A stretch of 64,000 nucleotides of DNA from Cliona cf. orientalis (lineage: Eukaryota > Porifera > Demospongiae > Clionaida > Clionaidae), in assembly GCA_963930775.1 (NCBI GenBank), contig OZ005700.1:7202609-7266608 (forward strand). Direction: 5' to 3'. Below the pieces are notes generated by a model, which did no database searches, was not told the DNA's origin, and saw only the letters and a list, made by a program, of their open reading frames with translations. Numbering within the stretch: the stretch's first letter is position 1; every line of letters starts with the position of its first letter. This document shows, one piece after another, positions 11,080-22,400 of the stretch. A program made the translations under genes and the position numbers.

Positions 11080-11613
11080 CTAGCCAGCCAACATTTTGTT
11101 CAAAGTTTTCAGTTGGGTCTTGGTTGCATATCTTGCTTTTCGTAGCTGTCTTCTTTTCTTATTTGATTTAGAAAGCATGTTGTGAACCTTTCCTGCGGGC
11201 CAGTACTTGAGTTTGCCTGACCCAGTTCGATAAAACCTCTTGGCCACAGCCTTCACCGTCTTTCGCTTGCCCTTTCTTTTACTCACTTTAACGATGCTCC
11301 GAGCTGGTTGGAGGTGCAGTACACAAGGCACAGGTGATAACGGAAGAGGGTAAACGGGTAAGCATCTCTGCAGCAAGAGAGATGGACAGTGAAATACCCT
11401 GCTATATGAGTTTATGGTGATTGAGTTCGATGAAACAGGTAGGCAACTGTGTCTTCCTAGTGCAGTAGCACTGTTGTTGAGGTTCCTGACAGGAGTAGAG
11501 ATCCTTTTGTTGCTGAGATTTGCAGTCCCCAACTTTAAACGACCAAACAAACTGCCCCGACTCAATCGACACGACAGAAATGCAGCCCTAACAGATGCAG
11601 ATGTGGATGCCAT
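11080..11613 (-). CDS. MRPL35: mitochondrial ribosomal protein bL35m
   Basis: Single exon of 177 aa. The chosen ATG gives MASTSASVRAAFLSCRLSRG, an Arg/Ser/Ala-rich mitochondrial targeting sequence; the frame is open five codons upstream but without an ATG. The C-terminal 65 residues are a bacterial-type L35 domain with the very basic signature KRFYRTGSGKLKYWPAGKVH, then NKKRRQLRKARYATK, and a short tail after KTLNKMLAG. bL35m is a large-subunit protein of the mitochondrial ribosome. The gene converges on the THEG-like gene (130 bp between stops) and is head to head with the secreted PEBP. Confidence 0.92.
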   Translation of the reverse strand: MASTSASVRAAFLSCRLSRGSLFGRLKLGTANLSNKRISTPVRNLNNSATALGRHSCLPVSSNSITINSYSRVFHCPSLLLQRCLPVYPLPLSPVPCVLHLQPARSIVKVSKRKGKRKTVKAVAKRFYRTGSGKLKYWPAGKVHNMLSKSNKKRRQLRKARYATKTQLKTLNKMLAG

Positions 11614-11778
11614 GGCTCTTCTCCCCAACCACGTGTTTAATAGGGGTTAAATTTTTTTATTAATTTTGTTGGAGGTGTGTCATGTCGTCATTTTTCCGTC
11701 TTCGATGCGATATGCATATTATTATTATGTGCATGCATCGATGACATGCGCAAAATCGGGTCAACGTCGCCGATCACA
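11614..11778. promoter_or_regulatory. shared head-to-head promoter (MRPL35 / PEBP)
   Basis: 165 bp between divergent ATGs. Contains a CCACGTGTTT E-box-like motif near 11629, a T-rich tract and ATGCGCAAAATCGG near 11748. No TATA box is obvious. Both 5' UTRs must lie inside. Confidence 0.5.
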
Positions 11779-12761
11779 ATGGCGTCGACAGCGCTATCAA
11801 TGATAACCCTCTATTTGCTGATGACCCTGGGTTCCCGGTTTGCTGTTGAGTCTAGTTTTCAAGAAAGCAATATAGTTCCCGATGTGATATCTACAGCGCC
11901 ACCTATCGCAGCCGAGGTACGCAAAATACATCGGTGAATCTGGAATGCATACATGTATAGAAATGTACCTTTGAACCGGTAGTTAGCATATTATTATTAT
12001 TATTATTATTATTTGATACAGTATGTATTAATGTAGGTAAAGTGGGCATCAGGAGTGGCAGCAAAGCTGGGCAATAAACTCACTCCAATCCAGGTATACT
12101 ATACGAACAATGTGTGGCAATGCTTGAAGTGTAAACTCTAATCCAGGTAAAAGATATACCAACTATGAAATGGCCAGCAGCAAAAGGAGCTCTCTATACA
12201 GTAGTGATGGCTGGTAAGCAGAGTACAATTAGTAATGCTACATTTCCGATCCCTTAGGCCTTACATCTATGCATACATGAGTAACAGATGTAAGGCCTAA
12301 GGGATCTGTTAGTATCAATTAGAGCATGCTCTAATTGATGCTAACAGATCCAGATGCTCCGACACCTGAAAATCCTACGAAGAGAGAATGGCGACACTGG
12401 CTTGTCATGAACATCCCTGGCAATGACATCTCCAGTGGAGAGACTTGTGTGTCATACATCGGAGCAGCTCCTCCAAAGGGATCCACCCCTCACCGCTACG
12501 TCATTCTCGGTATTCTATCATTTTATTTGCCAACTACATATTAAAATTTGTTTGCCTGTATTCTTGTTTTCAGTATTCAAGCAGGAAGGTCATGTGACCT
12601 ACACAGGCCCAAAGATTGGCATCACCTCAGCTGGAAGATCAAACACTAGAGTCAGGGATCTCATTCACAAGTACAACCTTGGAAATCCTATTGCTGGAAA
12701 CTTTTATCTCGCAGAGTGGGACAATTATGTTCCTAAAATTTATCAAAAACTCAAAGGTTGA
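11779..12761 (+). CDS. secreted phosphatidylethanolamine-binding protein (PEBP), 203 aa
   Basis: Five exons (11779-11916, 12037-12093, 12147-12213, 12348-12509, 12574-12761) with GT-AG sites and consistent phase. An N-terminal hydrophobic segment ([17 protein letters not shown]) looks like a signal peptide. The PEBP core follows: [36 protein letters not shown], the ligand-site block [17 protein letters not shown], and the C-terminal [23 protein letters not shown]. PEBPs bind anionic phospholipid head groups and can modulate kinase signalling; extracellular members are known. The downstream PEBP gene is a paralogue with the same exon phases but without the leader, so one arose by tandem duplication. 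Confidence 0.92.
12248..12347. repeat. two adjacent near-perfect palindromes ending at a splice acceptor
   Basis: The first palindrome, about 12248-12305, pairs GATCCCTTAGGCCTTACATC with its reverse complement. The second, about 12306-12347, pairs CTGTTAGTATCAATTAGAGC with GCTCTAATTGATGCTAACAG around an AT centre. The second arm's final CAG is the 3' splice site of intron 3 of the secreted PEBP, so the acceptor would be buried in a hairpin in the pre-mRNA. Confidence 0.8.
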
Positions 12762-12783
12762 AAATTTGTGTTGTTATTCTTGT

Positions 12784-12794
12784 TGCGCATGCGC
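12784..12794. promoter_or_regulatory. NRF1-like palindrome upstream of second PEBP
   Basis: TGCGCATGCGC, 78 bp upstream of the start codon of the second PEBP and just after the stop of the first, matches the NRF1 consensus (YGCGCAYGCGCR) closely. The whole intergenic gap is only 110 bp, so this is the best promoter candidate there. Factor identity is inferred. Confidence 0.5.
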
Positions 12795-12871
12795 TATAAG
12801 GCTGCACAGCCACCGGCGTACAATAATAAGTGGGTGGTACGAATTTTTTTTCTGTTACGCCTTCCTGAAAG

Positions 12872-14005
12872 ATGGCTAAGTTCACAGAGCACGAGGTTGT
12901 TCCTGATGTCCTTTCAGCTGCCCCTGCTTCAGTTGCCGAGGTTGTATGGCCTTCTGGCGCCAAGGCAGAGCAGGGTAACGTCCTCACTCCAACACAGGTA
13001 GATCTAGCTTTAGTATGCAAACTGCCAGGAGCAAGGCCACAAAAACTATATGTATTATAATTTACATTCGTTTGCATAGATTCAGGATCCCCCTACTGTA
13101 ACCTGGGAAGCTGAAGCTGATGCTTTCTACACCATAATTATGACAGGTCAGTGCTATGAATTTATGCTTATAGTACGATGTCATTTGCTCACATGATCGA
13201 TACATACATGGATCCATCGATGTAGTCTCACTCCACCGGCCCCCACCCCCAACGGGTAACATGCAGAAATCGTCCATAGTCTATACAATCATAGAAACTA
13301 TACTATGATATAATAATAATATCATGCTGAAATTCAATATCCAAGTAGCAATAATAATGACCTGTAGACCCAGATGCTCCAAGCCGGAAGGAGCCCAAGT
13401 ACCGTGAGTGGAGGCACTGGGTGGTAGTGAACATCCCGGGTGGGGACGTCTCCAAGGGAGAGGTGTGTGCCGAGTACGTGGGAGCTGGACCACCCAAGGG
13501 CACTGGCCTGCACAGATACGTCATTCTAGGTGAGGGCCATTATGTATACAATTAGTACAAGACCGAAATTAATAATTATACTTTGACATAACAAGGTTTA
13601 TTTCAACATTATGATTTAATATTGGACTAGTGAGAGTTTGCTTGATAAGAGCAAAGAGGAGAGGTCTAACTCAATAGATAGATATTATTACAACCTGTGT
13701 GTACTCTCCCTGTTAAATGGTGGTCATTATACTGCGTAATTGGGGATGATGCTAAAACATGTCATTACACAAACACTGTGGTCATATGGTTTTGAGTGTG
13801 TGACATCTTTCCTTGTGCAGTCTACAAGCAGCCAGGTCGTTTGGAGTACACGGATGCCAAGCTGGGTCTGGTCCACGGCGGCCGTCCGTCAACCAAAGCA
13901 AACGACATTGCTACAAAGTACAACCTTGGCGGTCCAGTAGCTGGGAATTTCTGTCAGGCTGAATGGGACGACTACGTCCCCAAGCTCTACGAAAAACTAT
14001 CCTAA
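12872..14005 (+). CDS. cytosolic phosphatidylethanolamine-binding protein (PEBP), 179 aa
   Basis: Four exons (12872-12997, 13080-13146, 13368-13529, 13821-14005) with GT-AG sites and matching phases. It starts [18 protein letters not shown] with no signal peptide. Core motifs are [41 protein letters not shown] and [27 protein letters not shown]. This is a normal-length intracellular PEBP/RKIP-type protein. The fused first exon replaces exons 1-2 of the upstream paralogue, and the last three exons correspond one to one. Such proteins bind phospholipids and regulate Raf/MAPK signalling in animals; the exact role here is unknown. Confidence 0.93.
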
Positions 14006-14260
14006 ATCTTAGAGTGACCAATGTATAATATTATACTGCTGTAGACTCAATGTTTGGTTAACATTTTATGATAAAACTTTCCAAAGTGAGAACACAACAA
14101 TAATGGGAGCAGGAATAGACTCCTGTTGGAAAGACAATGAGGATTATAAATTGTACCTGTTTCAAATCAATTGGCAGAAAAGTACGTTCTGAACTAGAAC
14201 ACTGAGTAACTCACACATACACACATGCATACTGACAGCTTCAGTCTTGTAATGTGCACA

Positions 14261-17200
14261 CTACGTTGGGTTCATGCTCCTGAGCAGGCCTGTGATGTAG
14301 ACCGAGCCATCCAGCGATGCTGTGATACAGGTGCTCATGCTGCGAGCACCCTGTAGCCAGTCCACACACGTCACTGGGCCACTCTGACTGGTCATGCTCA
14401 GAGACTTGGTCAGGCTACCATCCAAACCAACCTACAGCATTGTTGTGGGGGTGAAAAGGGTAGCAATTTCTGAATTTTGTTAGAAAAATGAAAAGCCAAG
14501 GAACGGTGAGGGGAATAGACCTGAAAATGTATTGAACATCTAAAATTGTATAGACACGCACGTAGATGTTTGGCTGAATAAAATCAACAGTAATTAGGGG
14601 AGTAATAGGGTACTACTTCGTTAAGATGGGAAGATCAATGCTAATATCTTTGAAAGGGGAAGGTAGCCTATAGTACTGAAAACCTGGGGGCTGAGGCATG
14701 TCGAGTAATACTTATTGTAACTATTGTGGTGAGTCAACACCATTAATTCTGCACATTATAATAATATTATAGCTCTGCCTAATCACCTGGTAGACGATGG
14801 CCTCCTGAGGACCACAGGTGAGCACAAACTTATCCTCGCTCTCAAAGGCAAACAAGTTCCCCCGTGGGATGTCGGGATAGTACTGCCCCTTCAGCCGCCC
14901 CTCGGTCGGATTGGACGCATGCTCGTGAATCTTGAACTCCACGATCTTCTCCCCTGAGCGATTTATGCCCCACTTGCAGAAGTTGTTGTCTCGGCCGATG
15001 CTGTAGACGGAGGTCTCATCGGAACTGAACTGGACGTTGAAGACCTCACCACCGTGAGCCTTCCAACCACACAGGCACTCCTGCTGAAACACATCTGAGA
15101 GGGCCAGGAAAAAATTGTAATGGACTGATAACCATAATAATTATTATTATATTACACAAAATATTGAATTGTAGACGTCCTTATGTCCCACTCAAATGAG
15201 TTGTAATATTGTATATTTCTTTATACAGTTGGGACCAATTAGGGGGTGCTATTTAGAGGAGTACTAGCTATGGCTATTGACAGCAGAGCATGAAGCATAT
15301 CTATAATATATGTACAGTGCATCACAAGGACATTTACCAAAGAGCCTTATCATTCCATCAGCTCCTCCAGTGATGAGAAGGTTACTGTTGTGATTGAAGG
15401 CCATGCAATGGACACCGACTGGGAGGGGCTTCAGAGGAAGGGAGCACTATGTTAGTGAGAGAGAGAGAGAGTGAGAGAGAAAGAGATCACTCACAAAATC
15501 AAGTACAGATATTGTAGAAGTTGTCTACAGACCTGTACATAAAGGGATGTGACGTCTAGCTAGATGTATACCTTTTGTTTCTGTGTTTTGAGGTCCCATA
15601 TGAAGACCCCTCCAGCTGTTGGCAACTCTCCCTTGCGCAGTGAACTCGAGCTACCCCGCCCCATCACCCCCGGCCGGGAAAACTGAGTCATCTCATTGGT
15701 CAGAACCCTTGAGGAGGGTAGGCCAGGGGAAGTGAGACTGCTGGTGAGGAGGCTGGACCCCATGAGGTGAGAGGAGGAACTGGCAGCTGCCGCAAAGGCA
15801 AAGGTCGCAGTGGATGGACCACAGGCTATGGAGAGAATCCTGGAAAAATGTATCATACATACATGTATGAAAAAATTAATAGAATCATGAAATTGTATAC
15901 ACATTCACAACAGAAATGAACTCAAATCAAGTCGGGCAGAGTCACGGCAGAAGCACCTGTACTCCTGACTATAGTATTGCTAGGCAAAGTTGGCATCATA
16001 GTTTTATACCACCACCTCAAGACACATTCATTTCTAGATTTCAGCACAAATTTGGAAGACTGAGGAAGAGCTTAGGGATGACACTAGCATACATTTAAAT
16101 GTACAACTCGACCACCTGCTCAAACTAGGCAGCTCAAGTCATCCATTAATGTTCTTAGAACAAGAGCACTGCACTCCAGCACTCCAATACATGTAGCTGT
16201 ACACTTACTTTGGAAACTTTGGTTCACTAAAGACCTCCCAGAGAGCCTTTGCTTGATAGGCATCAAACATCTTCACCACTCCGTCTCCAGAGCCCATGAG
16301 GACGAGGTGGTCGGACTGAGGGGCCCAGTCCAGAGACAGCAGGGAACTCTTCACCTCAGTAGTAGCAAGGGTCTCTAGCTTGTTGGGATCCCACACCCTG
16401 TAAGGAGGAACAAAAACACTCATTTCTCAGCGTATAGTTGGAGTGTTTCAGTATGTAGCTGTAAGGGGGGGGGGGAATGAGGCACAAAATTATACTTACT
16501 TCAGAACTCCGTCTGTGTCGGCTGTTGCTATGTTTTTGGCAGTTGGAGAAAACTTGCAGTGGGTAACGGGAGCAGAGTGAGAGTTGTAAGTGTCCTGGCT
16601 CAGGGGGATGAACGGCATACCACCATCAGGATCTAGACATTCAGGCAAATTGCAAAACAAAGAAAAGTCACACTTTCAAAGAATACACGTGCGTGTAAGC
16701 ATAATTGTATTCTCACTGGAGTATGCCCGAACAGAGCTTTCGTCGATGACATCAGGGGTATCTGCAAGAAGAACCGAGATATATACAAGTCATGTGATAA
16801 TTTCATGATTAATTTGTCATGTGACTAACACACATCTGTCATGTGACCATCACATGACCTATTACCTGGTGATGAGGAAGTGGAGGGGTGTTGTTGCTGC
16901 TGCTGCTGCTGCTGTTGCTGTCCTTTCTCCTCTGCTGCTGCTGCTGTTTGTTTCACTGGTGCCCCCACCAACTGCTTTAGCTTGCTCATAGCATCACCAG
17001 GCTGTAGCTGTACAAAATTTAACATAAAACTGAAGCTTGTGCATGTATAATTATACATGTGTACATGTAGGCACATGTTCATAGGTCAGATAGAAGCTAC
17101 ATGTAGTTCAGCAAACTAAGTTACATTGTAGTAGCATCGATCATACCCAGGCCCGTTCCCAGCTTTCAATGTTGCATCAGCGATTGAAAAACAAGATAAT

Positions 17201-19047
17201 TTTGTGTGCTTACCTTGGTGAAAATTGGCTCACTGAATTGTTTCTCCATGGTGACCTCCATCTGCTCCTGTGTCTGTTTCTCTCCCCCCACACCCCCTCC
17301 CCCTCCCCCTCCCCCAGTAGCAGTAGCTCCACTGCTGTTGGTTTCGTCCAGGGATGAGGCACCTCGAGCCTTTGACCCTCCAAACGCTATCTTCTTCTTC
17401 CAGCCCCCTCCTGACTTGCCCTGGGTGGTGGGGGCAGTGGATTGCACTTTAACCTTGGCAGGAGACGGTGTAGACACAGTATTACTGTAGCTGCAGGATA
17501 GTACACATAATATGCAGGTACATTATAAATACAGTCAACAAAATTATTATCCGAAGTTTATCTACAGAATACAATCACTCAGCTAAACTTTAGAATACGT
17601 AAACAAACTTACATGACATTGTAATGTATGTGTATTGGCTATAGATAATAGGAACACTGAAAGTAATTTAAATACATACATGTACAAAACTGATCATGAT
17701 GTACACATACACTAACTGAGTTGTATATGTATATGTACTCATACAGTGTAAGCCAGTCTATATGACTGAGCAGAAGCTCACCTTCTCTTGGCCTGAGCGG
17801 CCACCTGCTGGGCGAGTCTTGCCTCCATCTTCTGTATGGTTGACTCTGCCTCTGCCAGGGCCTGCTTGGTGCTGGCCAGCTGGTTGTGGAGGTGGTGGTT
17901 CTCAGTGGACAGGGCTTGCATCTTCTGGTGCTCTGCCTCAAAGTTGAGCAGGGCAGGGAGAGGTAAGAAACTGAGTCAAAGAACATAACAATACAATGCA
18001 CAACTTTGCTCTCAGTGTTACGATTATCTCTCTGTTTTTAGACAGCCCAGGTTAAATTCTAAGGTCAGGAAACTTAGATATTTACACCGTATGTGGGATC
18101 ACAGTACATATGTACATACCATGAAATCCCCCCATTGCGGTATTTTCCCATCTATGATATATGTAACTTTCATCCATAGGCTCCCTGATCCCATCAGTGT
18201 ATATGTACATGTACTTAAAAAGCCATGTCTTGGAATGATACCACTAAACCCTCTACTGTGCTTAGGTTTCGAGGTAGGTAACACTACTGCAGGTGAGGAT
18301 ATGAAGACAAGAGAAGAGTGTGCTGAAAAAGTTATGCAGTGTAACCACAAAAGTGTCTGCCCAGTCCTTGCTGAAGAAGACCTTGAAGGTGGGGTGCTGC
18401 TCTGGGCTCTTGGTGAAGGGAAGAGCTGTTTATAAATACGAGTGAACATGCATGTTATATGTAATATTTACTGATAGTCCTGTATCTCTTATTTCCTAAT
18501 CATCATCACCCTATTTGATACTATTCAGCTGGTTCATCACTTCAATGCACCATGCATTTAATATGGTACTCAATGCTTCCAGCTTACCAAACCAGTCCTT
18601 CCACTCTTTCCTGTCGTGGAGACCCTCTGACATCTTCTCAAAGAAGTCCTTGACCACATCATGGCGAGCCTGTCGACTGGCATGTACCAGGAACATCCTC
18701 AGTACCCCCGTCTCCAGCCGGTGGACTGTCACGAGGGACTCATGTGACAGACGGCTGAAGAAACGTTTGTTCATGTAAATCCAGAACTGCTGAAGAGCAC
18801 CAAAGTCGGAGCGACTGATGCACTGAAGCAAGTGGTCCACTATTCTATTGACCTGCACACCAAAGCAAGGAGTACAGAGTGTGTACTAAATTCTAGCTGA
18901 ATTGTTCAATCCATGCATGCTTACTCTGAAATTTTTGTCCTTGTCATCTTTTTTCTCTGTCTCAAACTGCTTGAGTGTGTTAGTGAAGCCTCTGTAGACC
19001 AGGTACTCCCTGATGGCGTCGTCCAAAGCTCCAACAGCAGTAGCCAT
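14261..19047 (-). CDS. WDR91: WD repeat-containing protein 91 (WDR91), 771 aa
   Basis: Thirteen exons: 18925-19047, 18588-18852, 18303-18425, 17782-17962, 17214-17490, 16866-17007, 16717-16761, 16500-16632, 16209-16397, 15572-15839, 15338-15428, 14787-15094 and 14261-14431. All phases agree. The N-terminus ([21 protein letters not shown]...[16 protein letters not shown]) is the LisH-like region of WDR91, followed by [14 protein letters not shown] and the [19 protein letters not shown] block. Then come a coiled coil (about 180-235), a low-complexity linker with Gly and Gln runs (the CAG-type repeat at 16886-16935), and a C-terminal WD40 propeller ending [19 protein letters not shown]91 inhibits endosomal PI3-kinase (Beclin1-VPS34) as a RAB7 effector in early-to-late endosome conversion. 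Exon 3 to exon 4 only joins in frame through an AT-AC intron. Confidence 0.93.
17963..18302 (-). other. probable U12-type AT-AC intron (WDR91 intron 3)
   Basis: On the minus strand the donor reads ATATCCTCACC, one mismatch from the U12 consensus ATATCCTTT core. The 3' end reads TTCTTTGACTCAGTTTCTTAC, with a TTCTTTGAC branch-like motif (U12 consensus TTCCTTRAY) 13 nt before a terminal AC. Splicing here gives [14 protein letters not shown], matching the WDR91 family pattern (C-hydrophobic-P-x-P...LNF). No GT-AG pair restores this frame. Confidence 0.8.
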
Positions 19048-19429
19048 CTTTGACCTCTGCTGCGCTATTGTGGAACGATGACGTCACTATCTAATTTAAC
19101 GAATTTCACACGGAATGAGAGAAATTTTGAAATACTACAATTCATTGTTTACATGCGATATGCATGCACTGCATATGCACTCTCAGTCCCTGCTGGTCGT
19201 CAATCGAAGCCGAGACATCTGCTGAGGCAGCTTCCTGCCGCTAAAATGTACCTTCACCTTCAAGCCTAAATCGGACTGGGTTGGCTTTGAAACGCTTGGC
19301 AACATATTCCGTAAAATTTAGAGGTAAAATTCGTGTGTGTACTGTAGCACTCTATTTAGCTTAGAAAATCACTGTATTTTCTCTTAATTCATAGCCACAA
19401 AACGCAGGTCTCTCTTTCGAGCGTCAGTC
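19048..19429. promoter_or_regulatory. shared head-to-head promoter (WDR91 / ZRANB1)
   Basis: 382 bp between divergent ATGs. TGACGTCA at about 19079 is a perfect CRE/ATF palindrome located 32 bp from the WDR91 start. The remainder is AT-rich without a clear TATA box. Housekeeping-type bidirectional promoter by inference. Confidence 0.6.
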
Positions 19430-22400
19430 ATGGCCGTGACGGGTGTTCAAAAATGGCCCTGTCCAACGTGTACATACAACAACTGGTCTTCCTCCATCAA
19501 GTGTGTTCTCTGTGGCTGTTCAAGACCCAATGAGATCACTTTGAGAGCATCTGTGGTGAAATACCGCGGTTCCCCTGTCCAGGGTTGGTCCAACAAGCTG
19601 GCCCACTCTCAGGGTAGCAGTGGAGCCTGTCTTACTCAGGATATCATCTGTGCCGATTTCAACTTACCGCAGTCCTCCGCTCTAAACACGATGGACGTAC
19701 ATGTACAACCGCACCATCATCACAAAGTATCGGGGCACAGCCATGGTGGGAAGTGCAAGACAAAAGGAGGGAAATGGACTTGTGCTGGCTGTACGTTCAG
19801 TAACTGGCCCAATGCTGGTCAGTGTACGATGTGTGGTACACAAAGAACTCGTGGGGGGCCCAAACATGACCCGATAATTTCGGCAGGGGGGAGAGGTCGG
19901 GGGGATCATCAGAGTAGTAGAACTAGTTCACACCACTCCGAGTCGATCTTGAACTATGCCACCAGCGGAGTGGGAGGAGCTGTGGGCGGAGCCGCGTGTC
20001 ATGCCGGGAGCTTAGACGAGAGAGCAGCACCCTCTTCTTCGAGCCAGGATGCTCTGCTGATTCAACCAGTGGCAGCCAAATCAAAGCAGAATTCAAGGAA
20101 TGGCAAACGAATCAGCTCACAGCAACAACAGGCAGACAACATCAATAATGTCAAGAAGTGGAAGTGTCACCAGTGCACCTACGAGAACTGGCCGAGGGCA
20201 GTCAAGTGCATCATGTGCCAATTGCCTCGTCGGCGTACCCCCTCTCCCCCCCTCAGTGGGGGAGAGGGAGAGAGGGACACAACCCAGTTCCCCCCGACAT
20301 CCGTCACGACCCCCCAACAGCAGGCCATGTCCCGATTGGCATCACTGACCACCACCACAGCCGCCATCACGCACTCACCTTCCTCATCAAGTAACTCTTC
20401 CTCTCCCATTCACTCTAGAAGTAGCTCCAACTCCAATGAGATGCTAGCCAGTGTGTCTCAGCACCGATTGTCACCCGAGGTTTCCAACGGCAGTCCAAAG
20501 GCAGCAGGTGGCATGGGAGGAGGGGGAGGGGGAGGGGGAGGTAGCGGTAATGGTGGGAGCAATGGGAGTAGCAGGCTCATTGGTGCCTATGAGAGGGAGA
20601 GCTGGGGCAGCCTGGAGATAGTGCCTTCGGTACAACTCAAGAGCGACAGTGACGAGGTAAGCCCTATACATGTAGATATATAACTTTTATGTTTTCTCTG
20701 TTAATTCCTTTTATGATTTTATGTTCTAGATCATTATGCAATACTTTTGTACTGCACTGTGCTCTCGCATAATGTCAATCGTATCGTCTGTATAGGCTAT
20801 TTGAATGTGGCTACCATACTATAATATTAATTATTATACATAAAATTTGATCTTCCAGGTGCGGCAGATTCGTAACCGTCTCTCCAGTTCTGACTGGCTG
20901 TTTCTCAACGCCTGCCTGGGCATAGTCAACGACGATGCGTCCGCAGTGAGGGCCTACCTGAGGCAAGAGGGAGACAGAGCCAGGCAGCTAACCAAAGAGG
21001 AGTGCCTGGTCCTAGGCCAACCCTCCACCTTCTCAGCGGGGGGAACCCTGGTCCATCTGGCAATTAGGTACGTAAGCTGTCCTGCACAAGTATGAAAGTA
21101 TTGTCTCTGTGCTTGCAGTTACATTACAGTCAGAGTGGGTAATTTTATGGGTGCTATAGATATATATTCGTCAAGAGTCAGAGAAAGCCCTAAAATTGTC
21201 ATGAATAGAAATTGTAACTGCTGAATCAACACCAAAAATAAGCACCTCACGATATTTATCATATTATTATTGTACATGTACATGTATATGTGCATGTACA
21301 TGCTACTTTGCATGTGTAGACCGGGTGTGGTATGTGTAAGGGTGCTTTTGTGTGATGAACTGTTATGGTTAGGATCTTGGTTTACACAAAGGTTTTACCT
21401 CTCCAGTTCCTAGTAGTAATTGTAGTATAGCTAGGGATTGGCTGTTTGGTTCATGTGACATTATGTGGAGTGCTTTCTAGTAAACTGTGATGTTATTACA
21501 TGTACATGATATTGTTGTATTAAGGCATCGATAAGGGTTGGGTTGTCCCCTCAGTGACTTGGCTATTAAACTGATTCCTGACTTTGAACTACGATGGCTT
21601 GAAAGCATAAACAACCCATGCTTCCTTCTCAGTATAATTAAACAAAGTTTCAAAATAGGTAGGTCATTTTTTTGGCTTTCCTAAAAGAAAACTTAATAAT
21701 ATTCGGCAAAGCGTTTGGTGACCCTCAAAGTAACTGATAGCCCAATGTTGTATATGTAGGTTCCAGCGGTCTGAGATAGTGTCCCTGCTGCTCACCCCAG
21801 CCTCATCTGAAGCTCGGAAGCGTCTTCCCTCCCAGTCCAGCCCAGACCTCGCCTCCAGCATCAGAGAGGAGCTGTCCCTTTCGCTGATTCAGCACAAGGG
21901 GGACTGGCAGTGTTACTTCCTCACTCAACTCACAACATTTACCCTCCCAGCAGGTATAATAGCCTTATCAACTCTTGTATATTATGTGTGTGAATAAAGT
22001 GTGTCTGTGTGTGTTGGAGGGAGTAAGAAAGGAGAGATTGGGAGTTAAAATAAGTATAGAGTTACTGTTAAATTGTTGCAGATATTCTCAAATTTTGCTC
22101 GGCGGTGCAAAAGCGATGCTTGGATGAGATTGTTGACAGGGATGTAGAGAAAGGTACGTCAACGCTATACAGTTTTTGTGCTACAGTGACTGTCAGAGAG
22201 CCGTGCCTATGTGTGTATTTCAATATAGCTTCCTGCTCATGAGCGTACATACATACACTGTTTCAACATCGTATTTTGGCAATCACAAAGATCAATCGTT
22301 TGTATAATGTATAATAATATTATGCTTCTATCAACCTCAACAGACATAAACAATAGTCACTCACTCACATGCAGAGCTCAACTCCGATGCTGGTATCATC

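Noticed and set aside
11080-11628. MRPL35 start at 11628
   Set aside because: That codon is TTG; the first ATG in frame is at 11613 and gives a good mitochondrial targeting sequence.
15455-15485. GA-rich tract as a regulatory element
   Set aside because: Simple-sequence repeat inside a WDR91 intron, with nothing to set it apart from other GA tracts in the window (for example 51810-51865 and 57715-57785).
17166-17490. Plus-strand proline-rich frames opposite the WDR91 linker
   Set aside because: They are antisense shadows of the poly-Gly coding run in WDR91 exon 5.
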